Source of the DNA: a virus
Length of the DNA stretch: 43,491 nucleotides
Strand: one strand, 5' to 3'
IMG/VR virus record: IMGVR_UViG_3300020056_000052
Coordinates: 1-43,491 of that record
Shown here: one piece after another, positions 1 through 9,200 of the stretch
How positions within the stretch are numbered: position 1 is the stretch's first letter
Layout: every line of letters starts with the position of its first letter
The notes under the pieces: model-generated
What the model saw: only the letters and a program-made list of their open reading frames with translations
Told to the model about the DNA's origin: nothing
Database searches by the model: none
Position numbers and translations under genes: made by a program

Positions 1-2376
1 TGGTCTTTTGCTTGGATCAGTTGTTTTTGTCCTTAAAGTATCGTCAACATCACCACTTCCTTGTCGAGCTACTCCTGATTTACCTGGACCTTCTTTATCA
101 AACTCTATTGGTGTATTTTTACTTGGAGTAACATCATCGTATTTTGATAATGGATTTTCATTTGGGTTTTTTAGAAACTGTTGGCTTTTAGCTATTGCTC
201 TTTCTCTGCTAGCGTCATCTATACCTGTTTGCCATATAGGCTTTCTTTCTCCATATCCATCATTCGAACTAGTTTTAATGGTCTCTTTACCACCTGTCTT
301 TTTTATTTGATCATTTCTTAGTGGCTGTTGCGGCCCATGTGGAGTGGGTCTAACGATTGGCTCTTTTATGCTTGATCCGCTTGGGGTAACATCATTGTAT
401 TTTGATAATGGATTATTTGGCTTTGGATTCTTAAGAAATTGTTGAGCTTTCCTAGCAGCATTCTGTCGTCGAAGTTCTTCAGGATCCAATTGCCCAGCAA
501 GCTCGTCAGCGTGATTTGGACTGGCGCTAGAACCAACACCTGCTTTTAATCTATCTGGGGTTCTCCTGTATTTAGGACCAACATCGTTTGTCCTATATCT
601 ATTAGCTAGTTCTGTATCAGGGTTAGATCCATCGTATGCTGCAGCATTTCTTCTTGCTAAATCATCAGCACTGCCTAATCTACTTTTGCTTATATCTGTC
701 TTTTTAGATGCTTCCGGGCGTTGTCTAAATTGATCTTTTCTAGCATTGTCCCATTTATTGTAATTTGAATCGTAACCTGCGTATCTTTTACCGCCTAACC
801 TTTGATGACTTCCTGCTACACTGCTTGGGCTAGTTAATTTTGATAATCTGTTTAATTTTCTAGTATTAATATCATCAGCTCTTCGTGCTATTTCTTCTGG
901 GCTAGACGCTCTGTTTCTGCCCATACGAGTATTAGTTCTAAGATTTTGTTTTCGTCTAGTTTCAAAATCAGCAGCTCGTCTTCCTGCTTCATCTGGATTA
1001 GATGCTCTAGTTCTTCCCCTATTAGCATCAACTCGAAGATTTTGTTTTCGTCTAGTTTCAAAATCAGCAGCTCGTCTTCCTGCTTCATCTGGATTAGATG
1101 CTCTAGTTCTTCCCCTATTAGCATCAACTCGAAGATTTTGTTTTCGTCTAGTTTCCCAATCAGCATTTCTTCTTCCTATTTCATCTGGGTTAGAAGTTCT
1201 GCTGAGATTGCGCCGTCTTTGATTTAATCTGTTTCGTCGTCGCCAGTCTTGCTCAGCCTTGGGATCATAGTCAAATGTATTTTGACGACTCATAGGCCTA
1301 CGGTTTGGATCTGGCTTTGGATCTGGCTTTGGATTTTTACCATCACTTCTGCCAGTGGCTACTCTTTTCTCACTCCATGGATCCTCACCATGGATCATTT
1401 TCTTTTTACGTTTTGAATCTAGTTCTTCAGGTGGTCGATTCTTTAGTGGTTTTTCAGGTGGATCTGCTCGTAATCTCTCAGGTGGTTTCTTTTCTGGTGT
1501 TGCTCCATTTACCCGTTTCCTACCAACAAGCCCAGCAGCGAGGATTGCCGGAAGAGCAGCAGCATTAACGGCATTAGATACTGCTTCCTCAGATGGTATA
1601 GTACAATCAATGTTAGCATTCAACTCGCTTACTGCTTTACGAGCTTCGTCAAAAGAAAGTTCTTTGTCAAAATAAGGATCACCTGCTTCTTTGCCTGGCT
1701 CAGATAGATATATTTTAAATTTTAATCCTGATCTTGCCATAAAAAACTGTGGACAGCCATCATCTTCTGCTTTAGCTGCCACAGGTTCAGTATTGGTTTT
1801 TGCGCTTACTGTTGTAGAATTTTGATTAACTGGACGTTGGACTACAGGAACTTCAGCAGGAGGTAGTTCTTCTTTAGGCTTTTTTTCTTGAGGTTCAAGT
1901 TCTGGTTCTGGCTGAGGTGCAGAGCGATTTAGTTCTATCTCATAATAGTCAGCTGCCTCAGGATGCAATACTCCTAAATCATTTAGTCGTTCAGCAGATG
2001 CTTTGTCACTATCATCTAAATCAATACCAGCGCCAGTTCCTTTTAGATTGGAATAAGCTACAGCAGGAGCTTTAGATCCAAAGAATTTAGTAATTGCATT
2101 TTGTCCCGCATAAAAGAATGCTTTTACTCCTAGCTTGCGAGCAATTCTCCCATAATAGTTATCAGAGAATGATGCTGCGCCAGCTGGACTTTTCCCCCAA
2201 CTAGATTTTGATTGCTCAAATTTTTGTGCTTGGGCATACCCTGCTTCAATTTGTTCAAATGTAGGATTGGCTGGCAGTGAATCAACTATACGTTGTATTT
2301 CAGCATCTAAAACTTTACCGCTGCCAGATTTCCCTTCAACTATTGGACGATGTATTGCGTAGTCCGACTGTTTCAT
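1..2376 (-). CDS. Large Arg/Lys-rich repeat protein, 3' end beyond window
   Basis: The frame is open from an ATG at 2376 to the left edge, giving 792 codons without a stop, so the C-terminus is missing. The start lies 2 nt after the stop of the upstream gene, as expected for an operon. Residues 1-160 look globular. A Pro/Glu-rich linker follows, then an Ala-rich hydrophobic patch near residues 265-285. From about residue 300 onward the protein is strongly basic and low in complexity. Three 32-residue repeats (about residues 383-478) have the core RRAADFETRRKQNLR. A second motif, QQFLKNP followed by NPLSKY and DVTP, occurs twice near residues 645 and 731. I do not recognise the family. The basic repeats and the position in the packaging and tail region suggest a nucleic-acid-contacting virion or internal protein, which is inference only. 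Confidence 0.85.
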   Translation of the reverse strand, partial: MKQSDYAIHRPIVEGKSGSGKVLDAEIQRIVDSLPANPTFEQIEAGYAQAQKFEQSKSSWGKSPAGAASFSDNYYGRIARKLGVKAFFYAGQNAITKFFGSKAPAVAYSNLKGTGAGIDLDDSDKASAERLNDLGVLHPEAADYYEIELNRSAPQPEPELEPQEKKPKEELPPAEVPVVQRPVNQNSTTVSAKTNTEPVAAKAEDDGCPQFFMARSGLKFKIYLSEPGKEAGDPYFDKELSFDEARKAVSELNANIDCTIPSEEAVSNAVNAAALPAILAAGLVGRKRVNGATPEKKPPERLRADPPEKPLKNRPPEELDSKRKKKMIHGEDPWSEKRVATGRSDGKNPKPDPKPDPNRRPMSRQNTFDYDPKAEQDWRRRNRLNQRRRNLSRTSNPDEIGRRNADWETRRKQNLRVDANRGRTRASNPDEAGRRAADFETRRKQNLRVDANRGRTRASNPDEAGRRAADFETRRKQNLRTNTRMGRNRASSPEEIARRADDINTRKLNRLSKLTSPSSVAGSHQRLGGKRYAGYDSNYNKWDNARKDQFRQRPEASKKTDISKSRLGSADDLARRNAAAYDGSNPDTELANRYRTNDVGPKYRRTPDRLKAGVGSSASPNHADELAGQLDPEELRRQNAARKAQQFLKNPKPNNPLSKYNDVTPSGSSIKEPIVRPTPHGPQQPLRNDQIKKTGGKETIKTSSNDGYGERKPIWQTGIDDASRERAIAKSQQFLKNPNENPLSKYDDVTPSKNTPIEFDKEGPGKSGVARQGSGDVDDTLRTKTTDPSKRP
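941..1228 (-). repeat. 96-bp tandem repeat, three units, coding
   Basis: The unit starting AGATTTTGTTTTCG on the plus strand begins at 941, 1037 and 1133, a period of exactly 96 bp. The first two units are close to identical and the third diverges at its end. It encodes the 32-residue basic repeats of the surrounding minus-strand gene. The period is a multiple of three, so copy number can change without a frameshift. Confidence 0.9.
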
Positions 2377-2378
2377 TC

Positions 2379-2882
2379 TTAATTGCTTTCACCTGTGGAA
2401 AAATTTACTGTTCTTTCTTTACGGGCTACTTCAAGTTCTTTGAGTAAGTCCATTACACGATTGGCTCCTACTTGATCCTGTGCTGATTCTCCACCAAGCT
2501 CTGGATTAGTAATAAGAGGCTCGTATGGTTTGTCCTCATCTTGCTTTGTATATTCATCCATAGGATCGTATTCATTGCGAATGCTTAGATGCGATTCTGG
2601 AAAAGGAACCTCATCTTTAATAATATTAGCCAATATCTGTGTAGTAGTAGGATAGTTTAGCTCAATATCAAAGTGTGTAACTTCTACATTGCTTAGGCGT
2701 GGAAAGTCCAATGGAGTTTCAGTAATAGGTGTTGTTTTAGCTTTTTGGCATTTAATAACCTCAAATTTATTTAGACAGCCTTCTAGCTTTCCTTCAAACC
2801 CTTCAGGTAGCTCTCCTGCTGCCCGTAATTTGAAAACATATGTTTTCTTAGTTTCCATTAAATAATCGTTAAAGTGTTTCAT
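2379..2882 (-). CDS. Conserved hypothetical protein, 167 aa
   Basis: The start at 2882 is preceded by GAGGAA about 8 nt upstream and by a GATAAATA late box at 2904-2911. The first 100 residues look like a compact alpha/beta domain: a predicted strand with KKTYVFKLRAAGE, then TPITETPLDFPRL and VTHFDIELNYPTTTQ. The C-terminal 60 residues are acidic and probably disordered. I recall similar proteins in marine phages but cannot name a function. The gene sits between small terminase and the large basic repeat protein and is probably co-transcribed with the latter. A virion or morphogenesis role is inferred from position only. Confidence 0.8.
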   Translation of the reverse strand: MKHFNDYLMETKKTYVFKLRAAGELPEGFEGKLEGCLNKFEVIKCQKAKTTPITETPLDFPRLSNVEVTHFDIELNYPTTTQILANIIKDEVPFPESHLSIRNEYDPMDEYTKQDEDKPYEPLITNPELGGESAQDQVGANRVMDLLKELEVARKERTVNFSTGESN

Positions 2883-2902
2883 AATCAGATTCCTCGTTTC
2901 TA

Positions 2903-3400
2903 CTATTTATCAATATTTTTTAGTTTCTCAATGAGGCTGTTTCTGTCACTTACTACAAATCCTTCAGTCTCAATTACTCCTTGCGCCTCTTTAGGCTTAG
3001 TGTCGTGATCCAATTTGTCCTTTTTTAGTTGTAGCTCTACCATCTTTATCTTTTTATCTAGCTTTGCTACCTTGGCATCTAAATTAGTCTTTAGCATTTG
3101 TCCCGCTACTTCAAAGATGCGCGAGCTATAACGGGACTCTACGTTCATACCTAAGTCCATTAGATCATCATAAGCGTCCATGCTACGTTGTGCTACCTCG
3201 TCTAATTCAGCATCAGCAGCATCGCCCAAGCCTTTTACTTTAGGCAACGCTTCTGTAATTTTGTCAAAGTCTGCTACTTTACGGAGAGTATCATTCAACT
3301 CTTCTTTAGTTTTTCGTTGTTTGCGTTTTGGTTTGGCATCCTCTTGAATGATTTCCTGAGACTCAGGAAGATTCAAAAGTTCCTCAAGTTTTTTTGTCAT
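2903..3400 (-). CDS. gp16: Small terminase subunit (T4 gp16-like)
   Basis: At 165 aa it is the same length as T4 gp16 (164). Residues 20-35 form a basic patch (KPKRKQRKTKEEL). The central helical core, about residues 65-135, carries the family pattern of an acidic segment (DELDEVAQRS-like), then RIFEVAGQMLKTNLDAK, then a Lys-rich coiled coil. This fits the oligomerising helical hairpin of T4-type small terminases, which recognise concatemeric DNA and stimulate the gp17 motor. AAAAGG lies upstream of the ATG and a CTAAATA late box precedes it. No large terminase (gp17) is visible in this window, so the two subunits are separated, unlike in T4. Confidence 0.8.
   Translation of the reverse strand: MTKKLEELLNLPESQEIIQEDAKPKRKQRKTKEELNDTLRKVADFDKITEALPKVKGLGDAADAELDEVAQRSMDAYDDLMDLGMNVESRYSSRIFEVAGQMLKTNLDAKVAKLDKKIKMVELQLKKDKLDHDTKPKEAQGVIETEGFVVSDRNSLIEKLKNIDK
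2904..2911 (-). promoter_or_regulatory. T4-type late promoter box GATAAATA
   Basis: GATAAATA on the minus strand overlaps the gp16 stop codon and lies about 22 nt upstream of the ATG at 2882. It matches the NATAAATA late box read by a gp55-type sigma factor in T4-like phages. Confidence 0.65.
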
Positions 3401-3414
3401 ATATACCTTTTATT

Positions 3415-3855
3415 TTATTTAGTGTAACGTCCGGTGTGGAACATATCATTTTCGGTTACTACACGAAATGTCATTCCTTGTTGTTTGCAATATTGTCTAG
3501 CAACTTGCCATTTAGCTTGATTGACTATTAGGTGCATCTGATTTCGTTTGCTTCTGCCAACTCGTTCTTGTATTGCTTGGTTAGCAGGTTTGACTTCTAT
3601 TAATTCTGTTTTGACGTTGCCTTCTTTGTCTTGATACTGTATTAGAAAGTCTGGTACATATACGGTATGTTTTCCTGTAACAGGATTTTGGTATGGTAAG
3701 CGTATTGGTTCTGAGGACCATTTTGTTACTGAGGTGTGATTATCACAGAAGCGCATAAATTGCAATTCCCAACCACTGCGATATGTTGGTAATGTGTTAC
3801 CTAGGTATTTGTCTGGATTTGCGAGCTGATATCTGCCCTTAAGATACTTCCCCAT
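3415..3855 (-). CDS. gp4: Head completion protein (T4 gp4-like, TnsA/PD-(D/E)XK fold)
   Basis: At 146 aa it matches T4 gp4 (about 150). The N-terminus reads KGRYQLANPDKYLGN, then YRSGWELQFMRF, KWSSEP, YVPDFLI and IEVKP, which is the order of blocks in T4 head completion protein gp4. The presumed nuclease residues are E30 (GWEL), D69 (VPDF) and E87-x-K89 (IEVKP), consistent with a TnsA-like PD-(D/E)XK core. In T4, gp4 acts after packaging to prepare filled heads for neck and tail joining. It overlaps the upstream 167-aa gene by 17 nt and lacks a strong Shine-Dalgarno, suggesting translational coupling. Confidence 0.88.
   Translation of the reverse strand: MGKYLKGRYQLANPDKYLGNTLPTYRSGWELQFMRFCDNHTSVTKWSSEPIRLPYQNPVTGKHTVYVPDFLIQYQDKEGNVKTELIEVKPANQAIQERVGRSKRNQMHLIVNQAKWQVARQYCKQQGMTFRVVTENDMFHTGRYTK
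3416..3422 (-). promoter_or_regulatory. Late promoter box CTAAATA for gp16
   Basis: CTAAATA on the minus strand overlaps the end of the gp4 gene, 16 nt upstream of the gp16 ATG. The CTAAATA variant recurs before gp18, the fibre gene starting at 20470 and the gene starting at 41385. Confidence 0.6.
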
Positions 3856-4342
3856 CGTTCTGCGTCAATAATATTTTTTGTCCTTGCACAATACCTATTC
3901 TTTGATTTGAGGTATTAGATACGGCGTTAAAATTTAATGCTGATAGTTTGTCAGGATTTGTAATAGTATCACCGATATTTCTTTCTTCATTTTTCATAGT
4001 TTTAGGTTTTTGTCTAAAACCTAACTGAGAAATTTTATCTCTATTTGTATTAAGAATTTTTAAAACAATATTGTTTAGTTCTAGTTTTGTATATCCTTTT
4101 AATGAATCTAATAATTTAAATATTTTTATATTTTCCATTTTAGCTTGTGCTAATAATACTTGTCCAATAGTAGTGGCAGATGACTTATCAAAGCCACGCT
4201 TTTCAAAAAAGCCAATCACTGCATCAAAATCATTAGACGCAAATTCTAATCTTTGTTTGAATTTGTTATCAAAAAATGCTATAATTTTTTGATCATCTGA
4301 TAAAGAGCTTTGTGGTAAATCTGTTCGTGCTACTGCTTCCAT
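3839..4342 (-). CDS. Putative virion or tail-associated protein, 167 aa
   Basis: The start overlaps the previous stop as TAATG at 4342, so translation is probably coupled. Residues 15-110 look helical, with FFDNKFKQRLEF, DAVIGFFEKRGFDK and IFKLLDSLKGYTKLELN followed by NTNRDKISQLGFR. The C-terminal 40 residues are polar and end in a short strand-rich stretch (RIGIVQGQKILL). I recall similar proteins next to tube and baseplate genes of marine T4-like phages but know no function. Its place between the gp54-like tube protein and gp4 makes a structural or tail-assembly role likely by context. Confidence 0.8.
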   Translation of the reverse strand: MEAVARTDLPQSSLSDDQKIIAFFDNKFKQRLEFASNDFDAVIGFFEKRGFDKSSATTIGQVLLAQAKMENIKIFKLLDSLKGYTKLELNNIVLKILNTNRDKISQLGFRQKPKTMKNEERNIGDTITNPDKLSALNFNAVSNTSNQRIGIVQGQKILLTQNDGEVS

Positions 4343-5526
4343 TAATCATCTCCAAAAAATCCGCCTTCGCCGCTTACTACATTATCATATAGTCCGCCAA
4401 GTCCTTCATTAACCATTCCGCCTACTTCTTGCATAACACCTGCTTCTGTTAGTTTTCCAGCATTTTTCAAAATATTTACACCGCCAATAATAGCACCTAA
4501 TATATTAGGTGATTTTGGAACTCCGCCTTTAGTATAATCAAATAACTCATTTCTTCCATCGTCGCCGCCGCCTCCGCCGCCGCCAGTAAATGAGTTTATA
4601 ATATCACCTGCTCCTCCAATGATACTTTTTAGACTTACGCCCCCGCCACCATATATACTATTTGGACTTGGTGTTACATCATAATGTGTAAGATTTCCAA
4701 ATCCTTTTGGTGAAGTTCCTGATAAACCTTTGCCTGCTTGTGTAGCACCACGCTCGATCCATACAGTCTCATAATTGAATGTTGCTCGCAATTCATTTAC
4801 ACTATTATCGTTACTCGCCGCATCACCAAAATCCCAGCCAGTAAGTATTGGATTGATTATTTGAAATTGTGTATATGTATGGCGAGTCATTTGGCTAATT
4901 TGAATGCTTTTGAAAAACGGATTCTCAGCACCAGCATTTAAACCGTGTAGTGTTTTGTTCATAGCAGCATTTTTATAAGTATTGTCTCCCAGCCTCATTG
5001 CACCTGATAGTGCCATCTCTTCTGCTTGTGGGTTATATATACTTGCTGCGCCTGTTCCAGTAGCAGCTCCTGGAAAGTTTTTATTATAAAACGTAGATAC
5101 AACATCTTTCCAACCATCGGCATAATAATATTTGAAGTATGCCTCAAGCATACCTGTCATCATACCTAAGTTATCATCATGGAAAGTCATATCAATAGCA
5201 TTATAACGAATGCCTGTTTGGACGTGTTTAGTTCTGTTATATTTCTTTTTAGTCTCTATGTCAATCTCCATAGCAGGAAGTCTAACAGATTTAACCATCA
5301 AGCCAGACTCTAAAGTATGTCGATCTTTCCAAGTTAACAGAATTTTGTCCATAGTGTTTGGTGAAAACTCAAAAAACACATGGTATAAGAACTTTACTTT
5401 AGGTGCTAATCTAAACTGATTAGCAACAAAAGTTCTAGAGGCATGACGATAATCAGCTAAATTCCCTTTGGGATTTAGAGTTCCACTGATTAGATTGTCA
5501 AAAAATCCGTTAAAAATATTGCTCAT
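4342..5526 (-). CDS. Tail-tube-like protein (gp19/gp54 family), possible baseplate tube initiator
   Basis: This 394-aa protein follows gp19 directly. Residues 45-260 have the T4 tube-type pattern: HVFFEFS, LMVKSVRLPAMEID, VQTGIRYNAIDMTFHDD and FKSIQISQMTRHTYTQFQIINP, then FNYETVWIERG. That is a beta-barrel unit like gp19 plus extra segments, which fits the tube initiator gp54. The last 120 residues are Gly-rich, including a run of seven Gly, with a small hydrophobic helix (ILGAIIGGVNIL). A GC-rich hairpin separates it from gp19. It could alternatively be a second tube or distal-cap protein; the exact T4 counterpart is uncertain, the fold family less so. Confidence 0.75.
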   Translation of the reverse strand: MSNIFNGFFDNLISGTLNPKGNLADYRHASRTFVANQFRLAPKVKFLYHVFFEFSPNTMDKILLTWKDRHTLESGLMVKSVRLPAMEIDIETKKKYNRTKHVQTGIRYNAIDMTFHDDNLGMMTGMLEAYFKYYYADGWKDVVSTFYNKNFPGAATGTGAASIYNPQAEEMALSGAMRLGDNTYKNAAMNKTLHGLNAGAENPFFKSIQISQMTRHTYTQFQIINPILTGWDFGDAASNDNSVNELRATFNYETVWIERGATQAGKGLSGTSPKGFGNLTHYDVTPSPNSIYGGGGVSLKSIIGGAGDIINSFTGGGGGGGDDGRNELFDYTKGGVPKSPNILGAIIGGVNILKNAGKLTEAGVMQEVGGMVNEGLGGLYDNVVSGEGGFFGDD

Positions 5527-5541
5527 AGTATTTCAATATAG

Positions 5542-5559
5542 GGGGAGAAACCTCTCCCC
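5542..5559 (-). terminator. GC-rich intercistronic hairpin between gp19 and the gp54-like gene
   Basis: GGGGAGA, loop AACC, TCTCCCC forms a 7-bp stem, unusually GC-rich for this genome. On the minus strand the downstream flank CTATATTG is not a clear U-tract, so partial termination or 3'-end protection of the abundant tube mRNA is as likely as full termination. Confidence 0.5.
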
Positions 5560-5565
5560 AATATA

Positions 5566-6195
5566 TTAGATACCGCCACCTGTAGCAAGAGTGCTAATAG
5601 TTCTACCAACATTAGTTCCAATACCGCCAGCCGAAATAGGCGACTGAATTGCGTTATCAAATCTAATAGTCAATGCTATTTGCACTACATCTGAGGTAGC
5701 GTAGTTCAGCGTGTTGTAGTTGGCACTTTCCAAAAAGCATCCGTAAAGTTCAAAAGTTTCCAATACAGTTGCTGCATGTGCGCCATTACCACCGTCAAGT
5801 ATTTCGATAGTCATTGTAAACTTATAATCTAAACCTGAGGCAGCACTTGATTGCTCATAGAAATCTAATTGTTTCTGTAGTTGCTCGCCAACAAGTTTTT
5901 GAACATTGTTGTTTACATCTTCACGCAAGTTAACTGAAAGTGATTCCCAGCTATGCTTGCCTGCTAAATTTACCTTTGAGTTGTACACATCGACTGTGAT
6001 AGGCTCAAATGATACAGAAGGACGACTAACATCAATTACTTGTTTTGTCAATTCTGTTGTTGGAGTTGAAACTCCAAAGTTGTTAAATGTTACCCTAAAC
6101 CGATATTGTAGTTTGGGCATCAACAGCCCTTGAGCGCTGGGCGAATCGCCCGTCGCTAATGGTACTGTCATTCTTGATAATGTTGCTATAGACAT
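5566..6195 (-). CDS. gp19: Tail tube protein (T4 gp19-like)
   Basis: At 209 aa it is slightly longer than T4 gp19 (163). It shows the tube signature: LMPKLQYRFRVTFNNFG near the N-terminus, QVIDVSRPSVSFEPITVDVYNSKVNLAGKHSW, then ETFELYGCFLESANYNTLNY with the terminal strand VVQIALTIRFDNA. These are the strands that build the hexameric ring stacking inside the sheath. It lies directly downstream of gp18, as in T4, but with its own late box CATAAATA at 6218-6225 and the Shine-Dalgarno AGGAG. The C-terminal 20 residues are a Gly/Ser/Thr-rich tail. The assignment is firm. Confidence 0.93.
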   Translation of the reverse strand: MSIATLSRMTVPLATGDSPSAQGLLMPKLQYRFRVTFNNFGVSTPTTELTKQVIDVSRPSVSFEPITVDVYNSKVNLAGKHSWESLSVNLREDVNNNVQKLVGEQLQKQLDFYEQSSAASGLDYKFTMTIEILDGGNGAHAATVLETFELYGCFLESANYNTLNYATSDVVQIALTIRFDNAIQSPISAGGIGTNVGRTISTLATGGGI

Positions 6196-6217
6196 CTAAA
6201 TGACTCCTAACTATAAG

Positions 6218-6225
6218 TATTTATG
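6218..6225 (-). promoter_or_regulatory. Late promoter box CATAAATA for gp19
   Basis: CATAAATA on the minus strand lies in the gp18-gp19 gap, 23 nt upstream of the gp19 ATG, with AGGAG between it and the start. It probably drives gp19, the gp54-like gene, the 167-aa gene and gp4. Confidence 0.7.
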
Positions 6226-6228
6226 CTT

Positions 6229-9200
6229 TTATAAACCTGCGATTTCGCCAGTATTTTTAATCCTAATAGGAATGTAAATAAACTCAATTGCTTTGACAGG
6301 CTCAATAGCTATATCTACATATAGTTCGTTCCTATCAATCCTTGCGGGAGTGTTATTGGATTCATCACATACTACAAGATAATCATACAAAGCTCTCAAA
6401 CCAACAAGTTCAAGTAGCATAGTTTCTACTTGTTGTTTGATCTCATCACGAGTAATTTTATCGTTTGGTTCAAACAAGTATGGTTTAGCAAGAACTCTTA
6501 GTTGGCTACGCAAGTAAATAATCAATCGTGCTACGTTGATTCTATCAAGTGCGCTAGCTACAAGTTGTCGAGTCTTTTGTCCAAAACATACAAGTCCAGC
6601 ACCAGTTACAAATGTAATTGGGTTAACATTGTTGCTATACAATGTATCACGCATACCTTCGTTCAATGCTACACTACGGAATTCGCCTTCCTCTGTAATA
6701 TAACCTGAGCTTGTTGCGTTTGTAATGTTACCACGTCTTGTTCCAGCTGGAGCAAACCATGGATAACTAACTTGATCAGATAAAGCAATAGTTCGCATCA
6801 TCATATGACTTGCTGGAACTACTACATTGTTACCAAAGTTATCGCTTGTAAATCCTGAAGGATAATACACTGCCATATATGGATCAGTTGATACTAAACC
6901 GTTATCATTATCTTCTACTGCAAGATTTTGATTTGTTGCCCATTGTTGTAGTACCGTAGCGTTCGCCGGAAGTCTGAAAGGCGAGTCACCAATAATAAAT
7001 GCTGTTAGTCCTCTGTCATAGTTTAGTGAGTTCATCTCACCAATAAGTTCTGAATAACCTGGACATGCCATTAGGTTAAACAGTTTTGATTCGTCATCAC
7101 GGATCTCTTCGTTTGAGTTAACCAATGCTTGTAGTTTTTGAACTACTACTTTTCTCTGAGCTTTTCGTCCAAATGATCCTGAACCATCTACTTGGTTACC
7201 TGATTCAGTTACCCATCTGTCTCGGAAGTAAGCACCAATACTTTCATCGCCCATTGGTTGATCGTTGTATCGTGTATTCTTATCAACATAATCAATATAA
7301 TTTTTCTCATATCGTTTTACATTGAAGCCACTTCGTCGAAGATTAAACAGCAGCATTCCTTTTGGGTATAGTGCTGGATCTGGTGAGTCTGGATCAACAT
7401 AGTCTGTTGTAATCATTTCAGAAATTTCACCGGGCTCATCGCTATTGTCGCCGCGTGTATTGTATCTTGCATCAGCAAATAAAATACCTTCCTCAGTTGT
7501 TTGATCTGATGTATCAACTTGGAACCATCGATTCTTTACTGGCAAGTCAGTTCTTTCTCCGTTATATTTGTATAACAACGGATAGTTTTCTAAATCGGAA
7601 GTGTCAATCCATAAATCACCTGTTACAAGAGGAGTTCCATCTTCTTGTGTTTCTGGCGCTGACGCCATTACAAGAGGACCCATTGGATCTGGTTGTAAGT
7701 GATCATCAACATTATAGTATGGTGATGGACGTGGGCTCATTCCTGATTTTCCATCATATAAATAACCTACAAACTCGTGTCCGTTATGTACTAAAATATC
7801 TACTTCATCTACAATAGAGTTATACCAAAGTGCTCCATGAAGTGTAGCATTTTTAATTTCTCTATTTTCAGCTTGATACTTCAATACATTCCAAAGGCTT
7901 CCGCGCATTTCTTTAACGGATGATGTGTCGTCTGTTCCTTGTTCCCAATACAAGTTTAGAGCGCCTGTGCTTCCGTTATATGGAACAAACCCAGCTTGAG
8001 CTAAAATATTGTCGCCCATTGTATTTGAATCATATTGGAATTTAATTTCACCACCTAATGAATGCTCAATTACTACTTTGTTATGAATGTTTACACGAGC
8101 GCTGACATTTGGAACATTGGAGTCATTAATAGCCGCAGCCAATAAGTTAGCATCAGTAAATTCTCCATCATAATTTGCAGTAACTAATACCCAAGGGCTG
8201 AACTCAAGCATAGCAGCATCAGTTGATGCAATCTTAAATGAGTGCGTTCCTACTGATAATACATCTTTATTAATCTTTGCGCCAGAGATGGAAGTAGGTG
8301 CTACTGAGTCACGTCGATAAAACTTCACTGTTGCCAATGGGCGCTCATCGTTTGCTACGTTAGTAGCAGCATACAAATTGCCAGTTAGCAAGTTAGCGCC
8401 GCCACCTGCTTTATCCATGGAATATAATGCTTCTTCGTGAGAGTCATATAAATTGATATCAACATTATCCCAAAGTTTTGTAGAGTCATTCCATTTTCGA
8501 ACAACGTATTTTGCTCCTAAATTTGGAGTAGTTGTCTTCATCCATACAGATCCAGTTGGGCGTGGAAACTCGTCGTTCATTTTATACTCTGGAATATTTG
8601 TATGTCGTGAGATTTGGAATTTTGGAATATTATAAAATCCTTGGTTAGTTGCTTCGTTGAAGTCAATACCAAGCCCTTCATCGGACATAGGTCCTAATGG
8701 ATTGTCTGTTCCTGGGATATTGATAAGCTCAATAGTTTCAATTAAGTTTCCAGCTCCGTCAGTTCCATCAGAGTAAATCTCAAGTCGTCCATAAACTTCT
8801 TTAGCACGGATATGTCCTGTTGCTACAAATGCATTTTCAATTTTTGTTACAATTTGAGCAATAGAGTCACCTGTATTGATAGTAATTGGAGTTGGTGTTC
8901 CGTTTACTACAATATTGAATGATCCTGGATTAGATTGATTGAAGATTGGATTGGCTGTAGTTCCTTTGATTACTGGATGGCTCTTAACCCATGCTGGGCT
9001 TCCAACTAATACCCAATTGCCCTCAATATTTCGATAAAAAATTCTGTTTAGTGTAGAGGTTGCTACAGCAGCATAATCGCCTACAGTTCCAATAGATTTT
9101 TTAGGAATATACCCTGCGTAACCATTTATAAAATAGCTACCAGTATTTTCAGTATCACCAACTTCATCAATTGTGATTACTTTTTTATTTTGGAAAACTT

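Noticed and set aside
888-1166. Minus-strand ORF with repeats LDENKIFELMLIGEEL in the first kilobase
   Set aside because: It is in a different frame from the 792-codon ORF that spans the region, and its repeats are only a by-product of the 96-bp coding repeat.
941-1228. Regular 96-bp repeats that could suggest a CRISPR array or iterons
   Set aside because: Units are directly adjacent without spacers, are in frame and encode 32-residue protein repeats.
4342-5526. Portal protein (gp20), expected after gp19
   Set aside because: The protein is too short and shows tube-type strands rather than portal motifs; a gp54/gp19-like call fits better.
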